From JAGTVB01 sp049282355 (GTDB taxonomy: Bacteria > Pseudomonadota > Gammaproteobacteria > HK1), in assembly GCA_049282355.1 (NCBI GenBank), contig JBAPTW010000033.1:1-64000 (forward strand): DNA of 64,000 bases. Direction: 5' to 3'. Positions 50,653 to 59,268 of this stretch are shown one piece after another; within the stretch, counting starts at the first letter, position 1; each line of letters begins with the position of its first letter. Position numbers and translations under genes: made by a program. A model generated the notes under the pieces. That model searched no databases. It was given only the letters and a program-made list of their open reading frames with translations, and had not been told where the DNA came from.

Positions 50653-51345
50653 CGCTTCCGTGTCCGCGTGTTCGAGGACACCGTCGACTAAACGCAGCAC
50701 CCGGTCCATACGCCGCGCGAGTTGCAAATCGTGAGTTGCCACTACCAAGCTGGTACGCAACTCTCGGTTCAGCTCAAGCATCAACTGGTAGACACCCTCG
50801 GCCGTTCGTCGGTCGAGATTTCCGGTCGGTTCATCAGCCAGTACACACTGTGGTCGTGTAACCAGTGCCCGGGCGATAGCCGCTCGCTGTCGTTCACCGC
50901 CCGAAAGCTCGCCTGGTTTGTGGCCCAGGCGTTCTCCCAGCCCCACCCGCTCCAGCATATGGCGGGCATGCGCATAGGCAGTCTTGCCTGCAGTTTTGCC
51001 AATGAGCAACGGCATGCATACGTTTTCCAAAGCGGTAAATTCTGGCAGCAAGTGGTGAAATTGGTAGACGAATCCTAGCGCCCGATTGCGCAATTCGCCC
51101 CGCGCCCTCTCCCCCAGAGCGGACAGGTTCCGGCCAGCTATCCAGACATCGCCTTCGGTAGGCTGATCCAGCCCACCCAATAGATGCAGTAGGGTGCTTT
51201 TTCCTGAGCCGGAGGCGCCAACTACAGCGACGCGCTCTCCCACTTGAACACAAAGATCGATTCCTTTGAGGACTTCGACATAAAGCCCGCCCTCGGTAAA
51301 GGTTCGCCCTAGGGTGCGACTTTCAACCGCGGGATGGCTATTCAT
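50647..51345 (-). CDS. lolD: Lipoprotein-releasing ABC transporter ATP-binding protein LolD
   Basis: LolD powers release of lipoproteins from the inner membrane to LolA. The 232-residue product has Walker A GASGSGKST (about 44-52), the Q-loop in FVYQFHHLLPEFTALENV, signature LSGGERQR (about 147-154), Walker B VLADEPTGNLD (about 167-177) and the switch His in VATHD. The segment FHHLLPEFTALENV is the LolD type of the MacB-like group. It overlaps the permease gene by 8 bases. Confidence 0.95.
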   Translation of the reverse strand: MNSHPAVESRTLGRTFTEGGLYVEVLKGIDLCVQVGERVAVVGASGSGKSTLLHLLGGLDQPTEGDVWIAGRNLSALGERARGELRNRALGFVYQFHHLLPEFTALENVCMPLLIGKTAGKTAYAHARHMLERVGLGERLGHKPGELSGGERQRAAIARALVTRPQCVLADEPTGNLDRRTAEGVYQLMLELNRELRTSLVVATHDLQLARRMDRVLRLVDGVLEHADTEAL

Positions 51346-52585
51346 AGCGCAAGGCCTCTGCCGGTTGGGTGCGCGAAGCGCGCCAAGCGGGATAGAGCGT
51401 AGCCAAAGTGCACATCACGAATGCCACAGTGCTAATCAGCGCCACGTCTGGCCAACGCATATCGGAAGGGACTTCGCTGATATAGTACACGTCCGGTGAC
51501 AGGAACTTGACGCCAAAAAAATGCTCGATGACAGGAACCAGAGTCTCCACGTTGGTCGCCAGGCCGATCCCGCCGAGGGCTCCGAAAAAAGTGCCCACCA
51601 ACCCGATGAGCGTACCCTGTACCATAAAGATGAGCATGATGCTCATGGGCGAGGCGCCGAGGGTACGCAGAATGGCGATATCAGATTGTTTGTCCGTGAC
51701 CACCATGATCAATGTTGACACGATATTGAACGCGGCCACGGCAACGATCAGCGTGAGGATGATGAACATGACCGTCTTCTCGGTCTTCAAAGCGCGAAAA
51801 AAGTTGACGTGGTATTGGGTCCAGTCACGGACCCAGAAGCGGCGCCCAAACTCGTTTGACAGTTCGCGGCTGACTGCCGGTGCGGCATAGATATCGTCCA
51901 GCTTCAGCCGCAGTCCGCTGACCTGATCTTCCAAACGAAAAAGCCGTGCCGCATCTTCAATATGGATTAAAGCAAAAGCCATGTCGTACTCCGCATGGCC
52001 AACTTCGAACAAACCGACGATGGTAAAGCGTCGCAATCGCGGTAGGATGCCCGCTGGCGTCACATTGGCTTGCGGCGCCACCATGGTGATCTTATCCCCC
52101 AGGCCAACCCCAAGCCCCTCTGCCAAGGTTTTTCCAATAACGATACCGTATTCCCCTGGCCGAAGATCGGATAGCCGCCCGACCACCATGTACTCATCGA
52201 TGTCAGCGACGGACAGTTCTTTTTTTGGCAACACACCGCGTACGATGGTCCCAAAGACGTTTCCTCCGCGGGCTAGCATGGCTTGGCCTTCCACATAGGG
52301 CGCTGCGCCGATGACATGTGGGTGGCGCATGGCCGTTGGTACGAGGCTTTGCCAATCTTTTAGACTACCACCGTAGCCGGTAATCGTGGCGTGAGAGGCC
52401 ATGCCGAGAATTCGTTGCCGTAGCTCTTTCTCGAATCCGTTCATTACCGAGAGCACCGTGATCAACGCTGTCACGCCCAGCGCAATTCCCAGCATGGAGG
52501 TGAGACTAATAAAAGAGATAAAATGATTGCGCCGCTTGGCTCGCGTGTAACGCAGCCCGATGGCGAGCTCTAAGGGTCTGAGCAT
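51338..52585 (-). CDS. Lipoprotein-releasing permease (LolC/LolE/LolF type)
   Basis: The 415-residue protein has the four-helix FtsX/MacB layout: helix 1 at about 25-48, a large periplasmic domain (about 50-265) and three C-terminal helices (about 275-410). The N-terminal FISLTSMLGIALGVTALITVLSVMNGF and the RILGM segment are typical of LolC/LolE. Only one such gene is next to lolD. Many gammaproteobacteria have one permease (LolF) that works as a homodimer with LolD in place of LolC and LolE, and this arrangement fits that type. LolF is inferred from gene count; a second copy could be elsewhere in the genome. Confidence 0.9.
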   Translation of the reverse strand: MLRPLELAIGLRYTRAKRRNHFISFISLTSMLGIALGVTALITVLSVMNGFEKELRQRILGMASHATITGYGGSLKDWQSLVPTAMRHPHVIGAAPYVEGQAMLARGGNVFGTIVRGVLPKKELSVADIDEYMVVGRLSDLRPGEYGIVIGKTLAEGLGVGLGDKITMVAPQANVTPAGILPRLRRFTIVGLFEVGHAEYDMAFALIHIEDAARLFRLEDQVSGLRLKLDDIYAAPAVSRELSNEFGRRFWVRDWTQYHVNFFRALKTEKTVMFIILTLIVAVAAFNIVSTLIMVVTDKQSDIAILRTLGASPMSIMLIFMVQGTLIGLVGTFFGALGGIGLATNVETLVPVIEHFFGVKFLSPDVYYISEVPSDMRWPDVALISTVAFVMCTLATLYPAWRASRTQPAEALRYE

Positions 52586-52655
52586 GAGCGGTCAGAAGAC
52601 AAACGACGTGGAAAATATTGTAGGTGGGCGCAGCACGTTGGCACTTGTTCGCCGC

Positions 52656-53345
52656 TCACGGGCGGCGGGTGCGTTCACTAGCTACTCGGTTGCGCAGATA
52701 GATCGGTAGCGCCTGCTCCGCAGCAACGCCCTCGCCCGCAGCGAGAGTATCGGCAGCGAGTAACGCGACGTCTTGGGCCTGTGGAAAACGCTTGCCCTCC
52801 TGATCCCAAAGGGCCCCACCGATGCGCTCGCTGAGCGTTCGCCCGTAGCTTTCCCAGCCACTTCCGGTCCCAAACCACCCCCCGCCTTTGGGTAGTGGCA
52901 CCTGATCGGCAACGGCAATACTGTCGCTCAAGATCGTCGCCATTCGCTGGCGGCCATCTACCTCGTAAGCGCCCCAGTAGATCTCGCCCATGCGAGCGTC
53001 AAGGGCAGTTAGCACCTGGGCCGCGCCGCGCGCGCGGTAGGCACCCTGAGCCAATGCCTGGAGTGTGGAAACCGGCGCCACCGGTAGGTCCGCCCCAAAG
53101 GCGAGACCCTGTGCGACGCCAGCAGCAATGCGCACGCCGGTAAAGGCACCGGGGCCACGGCCAAAGGCAATCCCATCAAGTTGCTGCACTACCAGCTCTG
53201 CCGCGGCGAGCAATTGTGACACCATCGGCAAAATCAGCTCGGCATGGCGTCGGGGCGCGACATCGTAGATCTCTTCGCATATGCCGTCGATCAGGAGTGC
53301 ACAAGAGCAAGCCTCCGTGGCGGTTTCAATGGCGAGCAGTTTCAA
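52656..53345 (-). CDS. tsaB: tRNA threonylcarbamoyladenosine protein TsaB
   Basis: TsaB is the partner that activates TsaD in making t6A37 in ANN-decoding tRNAs. The 229-residue product has the ASKHA-fold start MKLLAIETATEACSCAL, the segment IAFGRGPGAFTGVRIA (about 59-74) and VSTLQALAQGA, all family hallmarks. Length equals E. coli TsaB (231). It is a single gene upstream of lolF, separated by 70 bases. Confidence 0.95.
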   Translation of the reverse strand: MKLLAIETATEACSCALLIDGICEEIYDVAPRRHAELILPMVSQLLAAAELVVQQLDGIAFGRGPGAFTGVRIAAGVAQGLAFGADLPVAPVSTLQALAQGAYRARGAAQVLTALDARMGEIYWGAYEVDGRQRMATILSDSIAVADQVPLPKGGGWFGTGSGWESYGRTLSERIGGALWDQEGKRFPQAQDVALLAADTLAAGEGVAAEQALPIYLRNRVASERTRRP

Positions 53346-53460
53346 CAGCTGTAGCGTCCATCAAGCGGATAGATCTCGGGGTTTATAAGAATTTTCTGCA
53401 TTTTTGATCCATCCTTGATCGTTAAGTGATGGCACCAAAGGGCGGGCCTACAAAACTTGT

Positions 53461-53997
53461 CTACACGCTATCCGCATCGGTGCTTGGGCCAAGCCGGCGA
53501 AGACGAACCCGCAACTCACGCAATCGATCCGCCTCTACCATGTCTGGAAGCAGCACTAACGCGCGCCGATGCCACGGTCCAAGCCGCAGGCGTAGCACCT
53601 TGAGCAGTGGATGCGAGTATCCCCCCAGCAGCACTGCTTCGATTGGCTGGCCACTCCCAGTCATGAGCTTAATTTGAGTTGTGTCCGCCACAGTAAACTC
53701 GGTGATCGCTGTACTGGTACAGCGAAACGCGTGCTGGCCAAGAGCGTACAGGAGGTGGCACGCTATCGCCAGCATGGCGAGCCACGTCATCCATCCTGAC
53801 AGAGCCGTTGTCAGAAGGCAAATTGCTGCGCCCGTATGCATGATGAGCAGCGCACCCGCCAATCGCCATGACGGTCGCAGCCGTAGGTGCAGGGGTACAG
53901 CGAAGTCCCAGTGTTTTGTGATGGCCTCTCTCGCTACAGGCACGTTTGATTTTCCGAAAACGCTGTGGTGTTGTTTTGCCACCTCGGCGCTCACCAT
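53461..53997 (-). CDS. ygfX: YgfX-like membrane protein
   Basis: The 178-residue protein has a short N-terminal cytoplasmic part, two close membrane helices (about 46-64 and 66-86) and a C-terminal soluble domain with LLGGYSHPLLKVLRLRLGPW and RRALVLLPDMVEADRLRELRV (shown in part), the YgfX (CptA) pattern. In enterobacteria YgfX is encoded with SdhE and binds it; YgfX has also been described as a toxin-like inhibitor of FtsZ/MreB. Here it is separated from sdhE by the sdhCDAB operon and runs divergently from it, which still links it to complex II. The identification is by overall layout. Confidence 0.75.
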   Translation of the reverse strand: MVSAEVAKQHHSVFGKSNVPVAREAITKHWDFAVPLHLRLRPSWRLAGALLIMHTGAAICLLTTALSGWMTWLAMLAIACHLLYALGQHAFRCTSTAITEFTVADTTQIKLMTGSGQPIEAVLLGGYSHPLLKVLRLRLGPWHRRALVLLPDMVEADRLRELRVRLRRLGPSTDADSV

Positions 53998-54163
53998 TCA
54001 TCGGAGAGAACATCGAGAATTCTCGAAGCGCCGGTCTCTTGACCAAGATCAAATGATACCGTTGAACTTGAGCACATTCGAGCGCATACTGCCATGGTGC
54101 AGCGCACAACATCGGACCTTAAGACCAACAGCATAATGACCCGTGGTACAGAAGGTAAAGATC

Positions 54164-54373
54164 ATGGTAAAGCCCGCAATCCCCGGTACCAAGGGGACAT
54201 CGGACGGCACCGGCAATTTTGAGCTTGGGGAAAATCAGCCCCGTCATAAGGAGACGACTGAGCCTCAAGCGCAATTTTATAGAGGGCCTGTCAGGGAGAT
54301 CGGCGGCCCCGCGGGGCCGGAACCAACCCGTTACGGCGATTGGGAACGCAACGGACGGTGCATTGATTTTTGA
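54164..54373 (+). CDS. SDHAF4-like succinate dehydrogenase assembly factor (DUF1674)
   Basis: This 69-residue protein ends in the DUF1674 signature REIGGPAGPEPTRYGDWERN followed by GRCIDF. Its N-terminal half is polar and low in complexity. The mitochondrial homologue (SDHAF4/Sdh8) binds flavinated SdhA and shields it before assembly. DUF1674 is common in alphaproteobacteria and less expected here. The ATG at 54164 has AAGG 8 bases upstream; a GTG lies 7 codons earlier. It is 80 bases upstream of sdhC, on the same strand, so probably in the sdh operon. The locus also has SdhE, the other class of SdhA maturation factor. Confidence 0.85.
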   Translation: MVKPAIPGTKGTSDGTGNFELGENQPRHKETTEPQAQFYRGPVREIGGPAGPEPTRYGDWERNGRCIDF

Positions 54374-54454
54374 CCTCGACCCGCAACGTGCGCGGTCTAC
54401 ATGCTAGCGCTCGAGATCAGCGGGAGAATAGCAAAAACCAAGTGAGGTACTTTT

Positions 54455-54853
54455 ATGGAGATCACCAATCGGCCCCTTTCTCCTCATCTCCAGATCTATA
54501 AACCCCAACTAACCTCTGTCCTTTCGATCTTACATCGAGTTACTGGAGTTGCGCTGGTTGTTGGTACGATACCGTTCGTCTATTGGCTGGTGGCCCTTGC
54601 GGCAGGACCAGACAACTTTGCTAATGCTCAGGCCTTTTTCGGTTCAGTTGTAGGTCAAGTCATCCTGTTCCCTTGGGTATTCGCTCTTTTTTACCATCTG
54701 TGCAATGGCGTTCGCCACCTGTTTTGGGATGTGGGGCTTGGCTTCGAGCTCAAATCAGTCTACATCTCGGGAACTGTCGTCCTGGTGACCGCCTTTGGCT
54801 TAACACTACTGGCTTACATTGCCGCCTATGCAATGCGTGGAGGTGCTGGATGA
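54455..54853 (+). CDS. sdhC: Succinate dehydrogenase cytochrome b556 subunit SdhC
   Basis: SdhC anchors complex II in the inner membrane and helps bind heme b and ubiquinone. The 132-residue product starts with RPLSPHLQIYKPQL (about 6-19), has the quinone-site HRVTG segment (about 28-32), three helices and the heme-ligand His in HLCNGVRHLFWD (about 77-88). AGGTACTTTT precedes the ATG. The stop overlaps the sdhD start (ATGA). Confidence 0.95.
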   Translation: MEITNRPLSPHLQIYKPQLTSVLSILHRVTGVALVVGTIPFVYWLVALAAGPDNFANAQAFFGSVVGQVILFPWVFALFYHLCNGVRHLFWDVGLGFELKSVYISGTVVLVTAFGLTLLAYIAAYAMRGGAG

Positions 54854-55230
54854 GATTACGAACCCCGCTTGCCCAAGCTCGTGGCCTCGGGGCAGCTCGG
54901 GAAGGCATACACCATTGGTGGACACAAAGGCTCACTGCGCTCGCTTTGATCCCTTTGTCGCTGTGGCTGGTCGCTTCCATCATCACCATTACTGGGGCCG
55001 ATTACGCGACGGCAGCGCAATGGGTGCGTTCGCCAGTGGTTGCTGTATTGCTGCTGCTCTTTATTGCCGCTGCCTTCTACCACGCGCAATTAGGCATGCA
55101 AGTGGTACTTGAGGACTACGTCCATGAGGGGTGGGCAAAAGTAGCGACCATTATTTTGTCTAAGTTCCTGATGATTGCCCTAGCGTTTGTCGCGGGCTTT
55201 GCGGTGCTTAGGGTCGCTTTGGGAGGATAA
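54850..55230 (+). CDS. sdhD: Succinate dehydrogenase membrane subunit SdhD
   Basis: SdhD is the second membrane anchor of complex II. The product (126 residues from the ATG at 54850) has three helices and the heme-side His and quinone-side Tyr in FYHAQLGMQVVLEDYVHEG (about 76-94). The ATG overlaps the sdhC stop by 4 bases; the open frame runs 59 codons upstream inside sdhC and that part is a shadow. sdhA follows after 6 bases. Confidence 0.94.
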   Translation: MRLRTPLAQARGLGAAREGIHHWWTQRLTALALIPLSLWLVASIITITGADYATAAQWVRSPVVAVLLLLFIAAAFYHAQLGMQVVLEDYVHEGWAKVATIILSKFLMIALAFVAGFAVLRVALGG

Positions 55231-55236
55231 GAGCTT

Positions 55237-57024
55237 ATGTCAGCTTATGAAATTGTCGATCACGCTTATGACGTCGTCGTGGTCGGTGCGGGCGGTGCTG
55301 GGCTGCGAGCAACCCTCGGCTTGGCCGCAGAAGGGCTTTCCACGGCCTGCATCACGAAAGTTTTTCCCACGCGAAGCCACACGGTAGCGGCCCAAGGCGG
55401 GATGAGTGCATCGCTTGGCAATATGGGTGAAGACAATTGGCGATGGCACATGTACGACACGGTTAAGGGTTCCGACTGGCTGGGGGATCAGGATGCCATC
55501 GAATACATGTGCAGTGAGGCAGTACCGGCTGTTATCGAGCTCGAGCATTTAGGGGTCCCCTTTTCCCGCACCGAAGAAGGAAAGATCTATCAACGGCCTT
55601 TTGGTGGCATGACCACCCACTTTGGGCAAGGGACTGCGCATCGCACCTGTGCGGCCGCCGACCGTACCGGACACGCAATCCTGCACACGCTCTATCAGCA
55701 GTCATTAAAGCATCAAGCGGAGTTCTTTATTGAATATTTCTCCCTCGATCTTCTCATGGATCCTGAGGGTATCTGCCGAGGCGTGCTCGCGTGGAACCTT
55801 GACGATGGGACCCTTCACCGCTTCCGCAGCCATGCAGTCGTACTGGCCACCGGTGGATACGGAAGAGCCTATTTTTCGTGCACCTCCGCGCACACTTGCA
55901 CGGGAGACGGCAATGCCATGGTGTTACGGGCGGGACTTCCGCTACAGGACATGGAGTTCGTCCAGTTTCATCCCACGGGGATCTATGGCTCGGGGTGTCT
56001 GATCACTGAAGGTTCTCGGGGCGAGGGCGGCTATCTAACGAATTCGAAAGGCGAGCGATTTATGGAGCGGTACGCCCCCAACGCCAAAGATCTCGCTTCT
56101 CGCGATGTGGTTAGCCGATCGATGACGGTGGAGATCCGTGAAGGGCGTGGGGTGGGGCCAGAGCGCGACCATATTCACCTGCATCTGGAGCATCTTGGCC
56201 CTGAGGTGCTGGCGGAGCGCCTGCCGGGGATCTCCGAATCGGCCAGAATCTTTGCCGGCGTGGATGTCACCAAGGAGCCGATTCCCGTGCTCCCGACCGT
56301 ACACTACAACATGGGCGGGATCCCCACCAATTACCATGGTGAAGTGGTAAACCTCAAAAATGGGCAGGACGATGTCATCGTTCCTGGTTTGCTGGCTATT
56401 GGTGAATGCGCCTGCGTTTCCGTTCACGGGGCCAATCGACTTGGTTCGAACTCCTTGCTCGATCTTATCGTGTTTGGCAGAGCCGCTGCCAAACGTTGTG
56501 CGGAGATCATCAAACCCGGCCAGAAGCATAAATCCTTGCATGCGGATGCCGACGACATGGCATTGCAGCACTTTGACCGCCACCGGCACGCGAAAGGTGC
56601 AACGCCAACGGCGACGATTCGCCTGAACATGCAACGCACGATGCAAAACAATGCGGCGGTGTTTCGCACGGGGGAGGTTTTGGATGAAGGGGCGAGGCTG
56701 ATCGGTGAAGTCTGGGCATCGTTTGAGGATGTCTCGGTATCCGATCGTTCCCTCATCTGGAACTCTGATCTAGTGGAAACTCTCGAATTGGATAACCTGC
56801 TTCGGCAGGCCGTAGTCACGATGCACTGCGCGCGCAATCGCCGCGAAAGCCGAGGAGCACACGCGCGTGAAGATTATCCGGAGCGGGACGATGAGAATTG
56901 GCTTAAGCACACCCTGGCTTGGTTTCAGGACCACGGCGAGCCACGCATCGATTATCGGCCCGTGCACCTGCACACCCTGACCGATGAAGTGCAGGTCATT
57001 CCCCCCAAACCACGTGTCTACTGA
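55237..57024 (+). CDS. sdhA: Succinate dehydrogenase flavoprotein subunit SdhA
   Basis: SdhA oxidises succinate with covalently bound FAD on the cytoplasmic side. The 595-residue product has the FAD-binding VVGAGGAGLRA (about 15-25), the FAD-linked His in TRSHTVAAQGG (H48), the substrate-site HRTCAAADRTGH (about 128-139), the catalytic Arg region (SRDVVSRSM, about 289-297) and the C-terminal domain ending PPKPRVY. Length matches E. coli SdhA (588). It lies in sdhCDAB with maturation factors on both sides of the cluster. Confidence 0.97.
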   Translation: MSAYEIVDHAYDVVVVGAGGAGLRATLGLAAEGLSTACITKVFPTRSHTVAAQGGMSASLGNMGEDNWRWHMYDTVKGSDWLGDQDAIEYMCSEAVPAVIELEHLGVPFSRTEEGKIYQRPFGGMTTHFGQGTAHRTCAAADRTGHAILHTLYQQSLKHQAEFFIEYFSLDLLMDPEGICRGVLAWNLDDGTLHRFRSHAVVLATGGYGRAYFSCTSAHTCTGDGNAMVLRAGLPLQDMEFVQFHPTGIYGSGCLITEGSRGEGGYLTNSKGERFMERYAPNAKDLASRDVVSRSMTVEIREGRGVGPERDHIHLHLEHLGPEVLAERLPGISESARIFAGVDVTKEPIPVLPTVHYNMGGIPTNYHGEVVNLKNGQDDVIVPGLLAIGECACVSVHGANRLGSNSLLDLIVFGRAAAKRCAEIIKPGQKHKSLHADADDMALQHFDRHRHAKGATPTATIRLNMQRTMQNNAAVFRTGEVLDEGARLIGEVWASFEDVSVSDRSLIWNSDLVETLELDNLLRQAVVTMHCARNRRESRGAHAREDYPERDDENWLKHTLAWFQDHGEPRIDYRPVHLHTLTDEVQVIPPKPRVY

Positions 57025-57036
57025 GGAAAAGAGCGC

Positions 57037-57819
57037 ATGGCTCAGTTTCGACTTCCACCCAATTCCACGGTTCAATCGGGAAAAAACTACCCGTTGACTA
57101 ATGGCGCGAAGAACACGAAGCGGTTTATTGTGTACCGCTGGGATCCCGATTCCGGCCAGAACCCTCGCACCGATACCTACGAGGTTGATCTGGATACCTG
57201 TAGTCCCATGGTGCTTGACGCGCTGATCAAAATAAAAAATGAGATGGATCCAACCCTTACTTTTCGCCGCTCATGTCGGGAGGGGGTGTGTGGCTCTTGC
57301 GCCATGAATATTGATGGCACCAATACGCTTGCCTGCACCAAGGCGATTGCAGACATCAAGGGCGATGTACGGATCTATCCTCTTCCCCACATGCCGGTGG
57401 TGAAAGACCTGGTTCCGGATCTGACGCATTTCTACGCGCAGTATACCTCCGTAAAGCCCTGGCTCCAGGCTCAGACACCGGCGCCTCCTGACCGCGAACG
57501 CCTGCAATCGAAGGAGGACCGAGCACAGATCGATGGGCTTTATGAATGTATCCTCTGTGCCTGTTGTTCCACCAGTTGCCCAAGCTATTGGTGGAATGGT
57601 GATCGCTACCTGGGACCGGCTATCTTGTTGCAGGCCTACCGCTGGATCGCCGATAGCCGGGATGAATTCACGGGCGAGCGCCTCGACGATCTGGCGGATC
57701 CCTTCCGCCTGTATCGCTGCCATACGATAATGAACTGCACTCGAGCCTGTCCTAAGGGTCTCAATCCCGGGAAGGCTATCGGGGAAATCAAGAAATTGCT
57801 TGCCACGCGAGCTTTGTAA
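57037..57819 (+). CDS. sdhB: Succinate dehydrogenase iron-sulfur subunit SdhB
   Basis: SdhB carries electrons from FAD to quinone through three clusters. The 260-residue product has the [2Fe-2S] motif CREGVCGSCAMN with a later Cys (about 77-97), the [4Fe-4S] motif CILCACCSTSCP (about 171-182) and the [3Fe-4S]/second set CHTIMNCTRACPKG (about 228-241). It is about 20 residues longer than E. coli SdhB (238) through an N-terminal extension (MAQFRLPPNSTVQSG). It follows sdhA by 12 bases. Confidence 0.96.
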   Translation: MAQFRLPPNSTVQSGKNYPLTNGAKNTKRFIVYRWDPDSGQNPRTDTYEVDLDTCSPMVLDALIKIKNEMDPTLTFRRSCREGVCGSCAMNIDGTNTLACTKAIADIKGDVRIYPLPHMPVVKDLVPDLTHFYAQYTSVKPWLQAQTPAPPDRERLQSKEDRAQIDGLYECILCACCSTSCPSYWWNGDRYLGPAILLQAYRWIADSRDEFTGERLDDLADPFRLYRCHTIMNCTRACPKGLNPGKAIGEIKKLLATRAL

Positions 57820-57826
57820 GCGGGCG

Positions 57827-58093
57827 ATGAGCAATCGCTCAAAGCTCAAGTGGCAATGCCGACGGGGGATGCGTGAGTTGGATCTCGTGCTCGAGGCTTT
57901 CCTTGAATCGCACTATGACCGACTCACGCCCGAGGCACAGGCAGATTTTGAACATTTGTTAGCCCAGTCAAACCAGAACCTGGTGGATTGGCTGATGGCC
58001 GGAGTAGAGCCCGAGAGCGAGCCGCTTGCCCGTATCGCCATCCAGATTCGTGAAGTGTGCGTCGGTACGACTCGAGCCTTACTGACTCCTTAG
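57827..58093 (+). CDS. sdhE: FAD assembly factor SdhE
   Basis: SdhE (SDHAF2/Sdh5 homologue) promotes covalent attachment of FAD to SdhA. The 88-residue product has the RGMRELDLVLEAFLE segment (about 15-29; the RGxxE motif contacts SdhA), and the LLAQSNQNLVDWLM segment (about 48-61). The ATG at 57827 lies 8 bases after the sdhB stop with GCGGG upstream; a longer frame begins inside sdhB. ygfZ follows after about 75 bases, as in E. coli where sdhE and ygfZ are divergent neighbours. Confidence 0.95.
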   Translation: MSNRSKLKWQCRRGMRELDLVLEAFLESHYDRLTPEAQADFEHLLAQSNQNLVDWLMAGVEPESEPLARIAIQIREVCVGTTRALLTP

Positions 58094-58169
58094 CTTTTTT
58101 CGTCGAGGCAAAAACCTAGCTCTGGCCTACCGTCGCTTTACGTGACCTTCAGAGGTGAGAGGTACGCGT

Positions 58170-59225
58170 ATGGATGCTGATTGGCAGTCGTTTCTCATGG
58201 ATGCGGGCGCTGCGTTCACGGGCGCTCGATTAAGCCATTTCAGCAACTTGCACGAGGAGTCGAAAGCCGCAATCGCGGGTGACATCGTGGTTGATCTTTC
58301 CCACCTTGGGCTCATTGCGGTAGGTGGTACGGACGCCACTACCTTCCTTCAAGGGCAGCTGACTAATGATATACGTGATGTTTGCGCGACACGTGCGCAG
58401 CTCAGTGCTTGCTGCAGTCTGAAAGGTCGCGTGCTGGCCAATTTTTTGATCTTTTTGCGTACTGACAGCTATTTTCTTCAGCTTCCCGAAGAACTACTCG
58501 ATCCCATCCTTAAGCGACTACGCTTGTTCGTACTGCGCTCCGATGTGGCTTTGACAGATGCCAGTGATAGTCTTATCCGCATGGGTGTGTCCGGTTGGAA
58601 TGTGCACAATAAACTGCAACAAACGCTAGGCACCCTTCCCAACACAGTCAATGACGTTGTGCAGCCTGCGCCATTGACCGTGATTCGAATGCGAGGCGAG
58701 CGGCCCCGGTATGAGATTGTTGGACCCTCTATGTCCATGAAGCAGCTTTGGACGGCGTTGGCAGAAGTAATCCGCCCCGTCGGACCTAGCGCCTGGTCAC
58801 TCCTTGATATTCATGACGGCATACCCACCATCTCTCAGGAGACGGCTGATACGTTTGTGCCGCAAATGCTCAACTGGGAGGTGCTCTCCGGCATCAGCTT
58901 CACCAAGGGTTGCTATACAGGCCAAGAAATCGTCGCGCGCACCCAGTATTTGGGAAAAATAAAACGCCGCCTCTATCGTGCACGGGTACAAGCCACTGCC
59001 GCTGTTTGTCCCGGAATGACACTGGTTGCAGTGGATGAACAGGGTACCCGTAGCGTTGGTCAAGTGGTGAATGCAGAGCCCCAGCCGGGAGATAATTGGG
59101 ATTTGCTCGCGGTGATCGCCACTCAAGAGGCCGAGCGCGCGACCATTTATTTGCAGGATGCTCAGGGTCCAGCCCTGCAGTTTGCATCCCTGCCCTACTC
59201 GCTCGAATCCGGGATGTCGACCTGA
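58170..59225 (+). CDS. ygfZ: tRNA-modifying / Fe-S repair protein YgfZ
   Basis: YgfZ is a folate-dependent protein of the GcvT fold that helps keep certain Fe-S enzymes (such as MiaB) active. The product (351 residues) has the family signature KGCYTGQEIVART (about 246-258) with the needed Cys, preceded by the GVDATTFLQGQLTNDI-like segment (here GGTDATTFLQGQLTND, about 52-67). AGAGG lies about 6 bases before the ATG. It follows sdhE on the same strand; the nearby complex II genes also rely on Fe-S clusters. Confidence 0.93.
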   Translation: MDADWQSFLMDAGAAFTGARLSHFSNLHEESKAAIAGDIVVDLSHLGLIAVGGTDATTFLQGQLTNDIRDVCATRAQLSACCSLKGRVLANFLIFLRTDSYFLQLPEELLDPILKRLRLFVLRSDVALTDASDSLIRMGVSGWNVHNKLQQTLGTLPNTVNDVVQPAPLTVIRMRGERPRYEIVGPSMSMKQLWTALAEVIRPVGPSAWSLLDIHDGIPTISQETADTFVPQMLNWEVLSGISFTKGCYTGQEIVARTQYLGKIKRRLYRARVQATAAVCPGMTLVAVDEQGTRSVGQVVNAEPQPGDNWDLLAVIATQEAERATIYLQDAQGPALQFASLPYSLESGMST

Positions 59226-59268
59226 GAGCTTGTGAACAAACTCTTCCTGCGCTTCTATCCCGCCCTCT

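Noticed and set aside
56035..56646. 203-codon frame antisense to sdhA
   Set aside because: sdhA is beyond doubt in this stretch; the antisense frame looks like a shadow of its codon bias.
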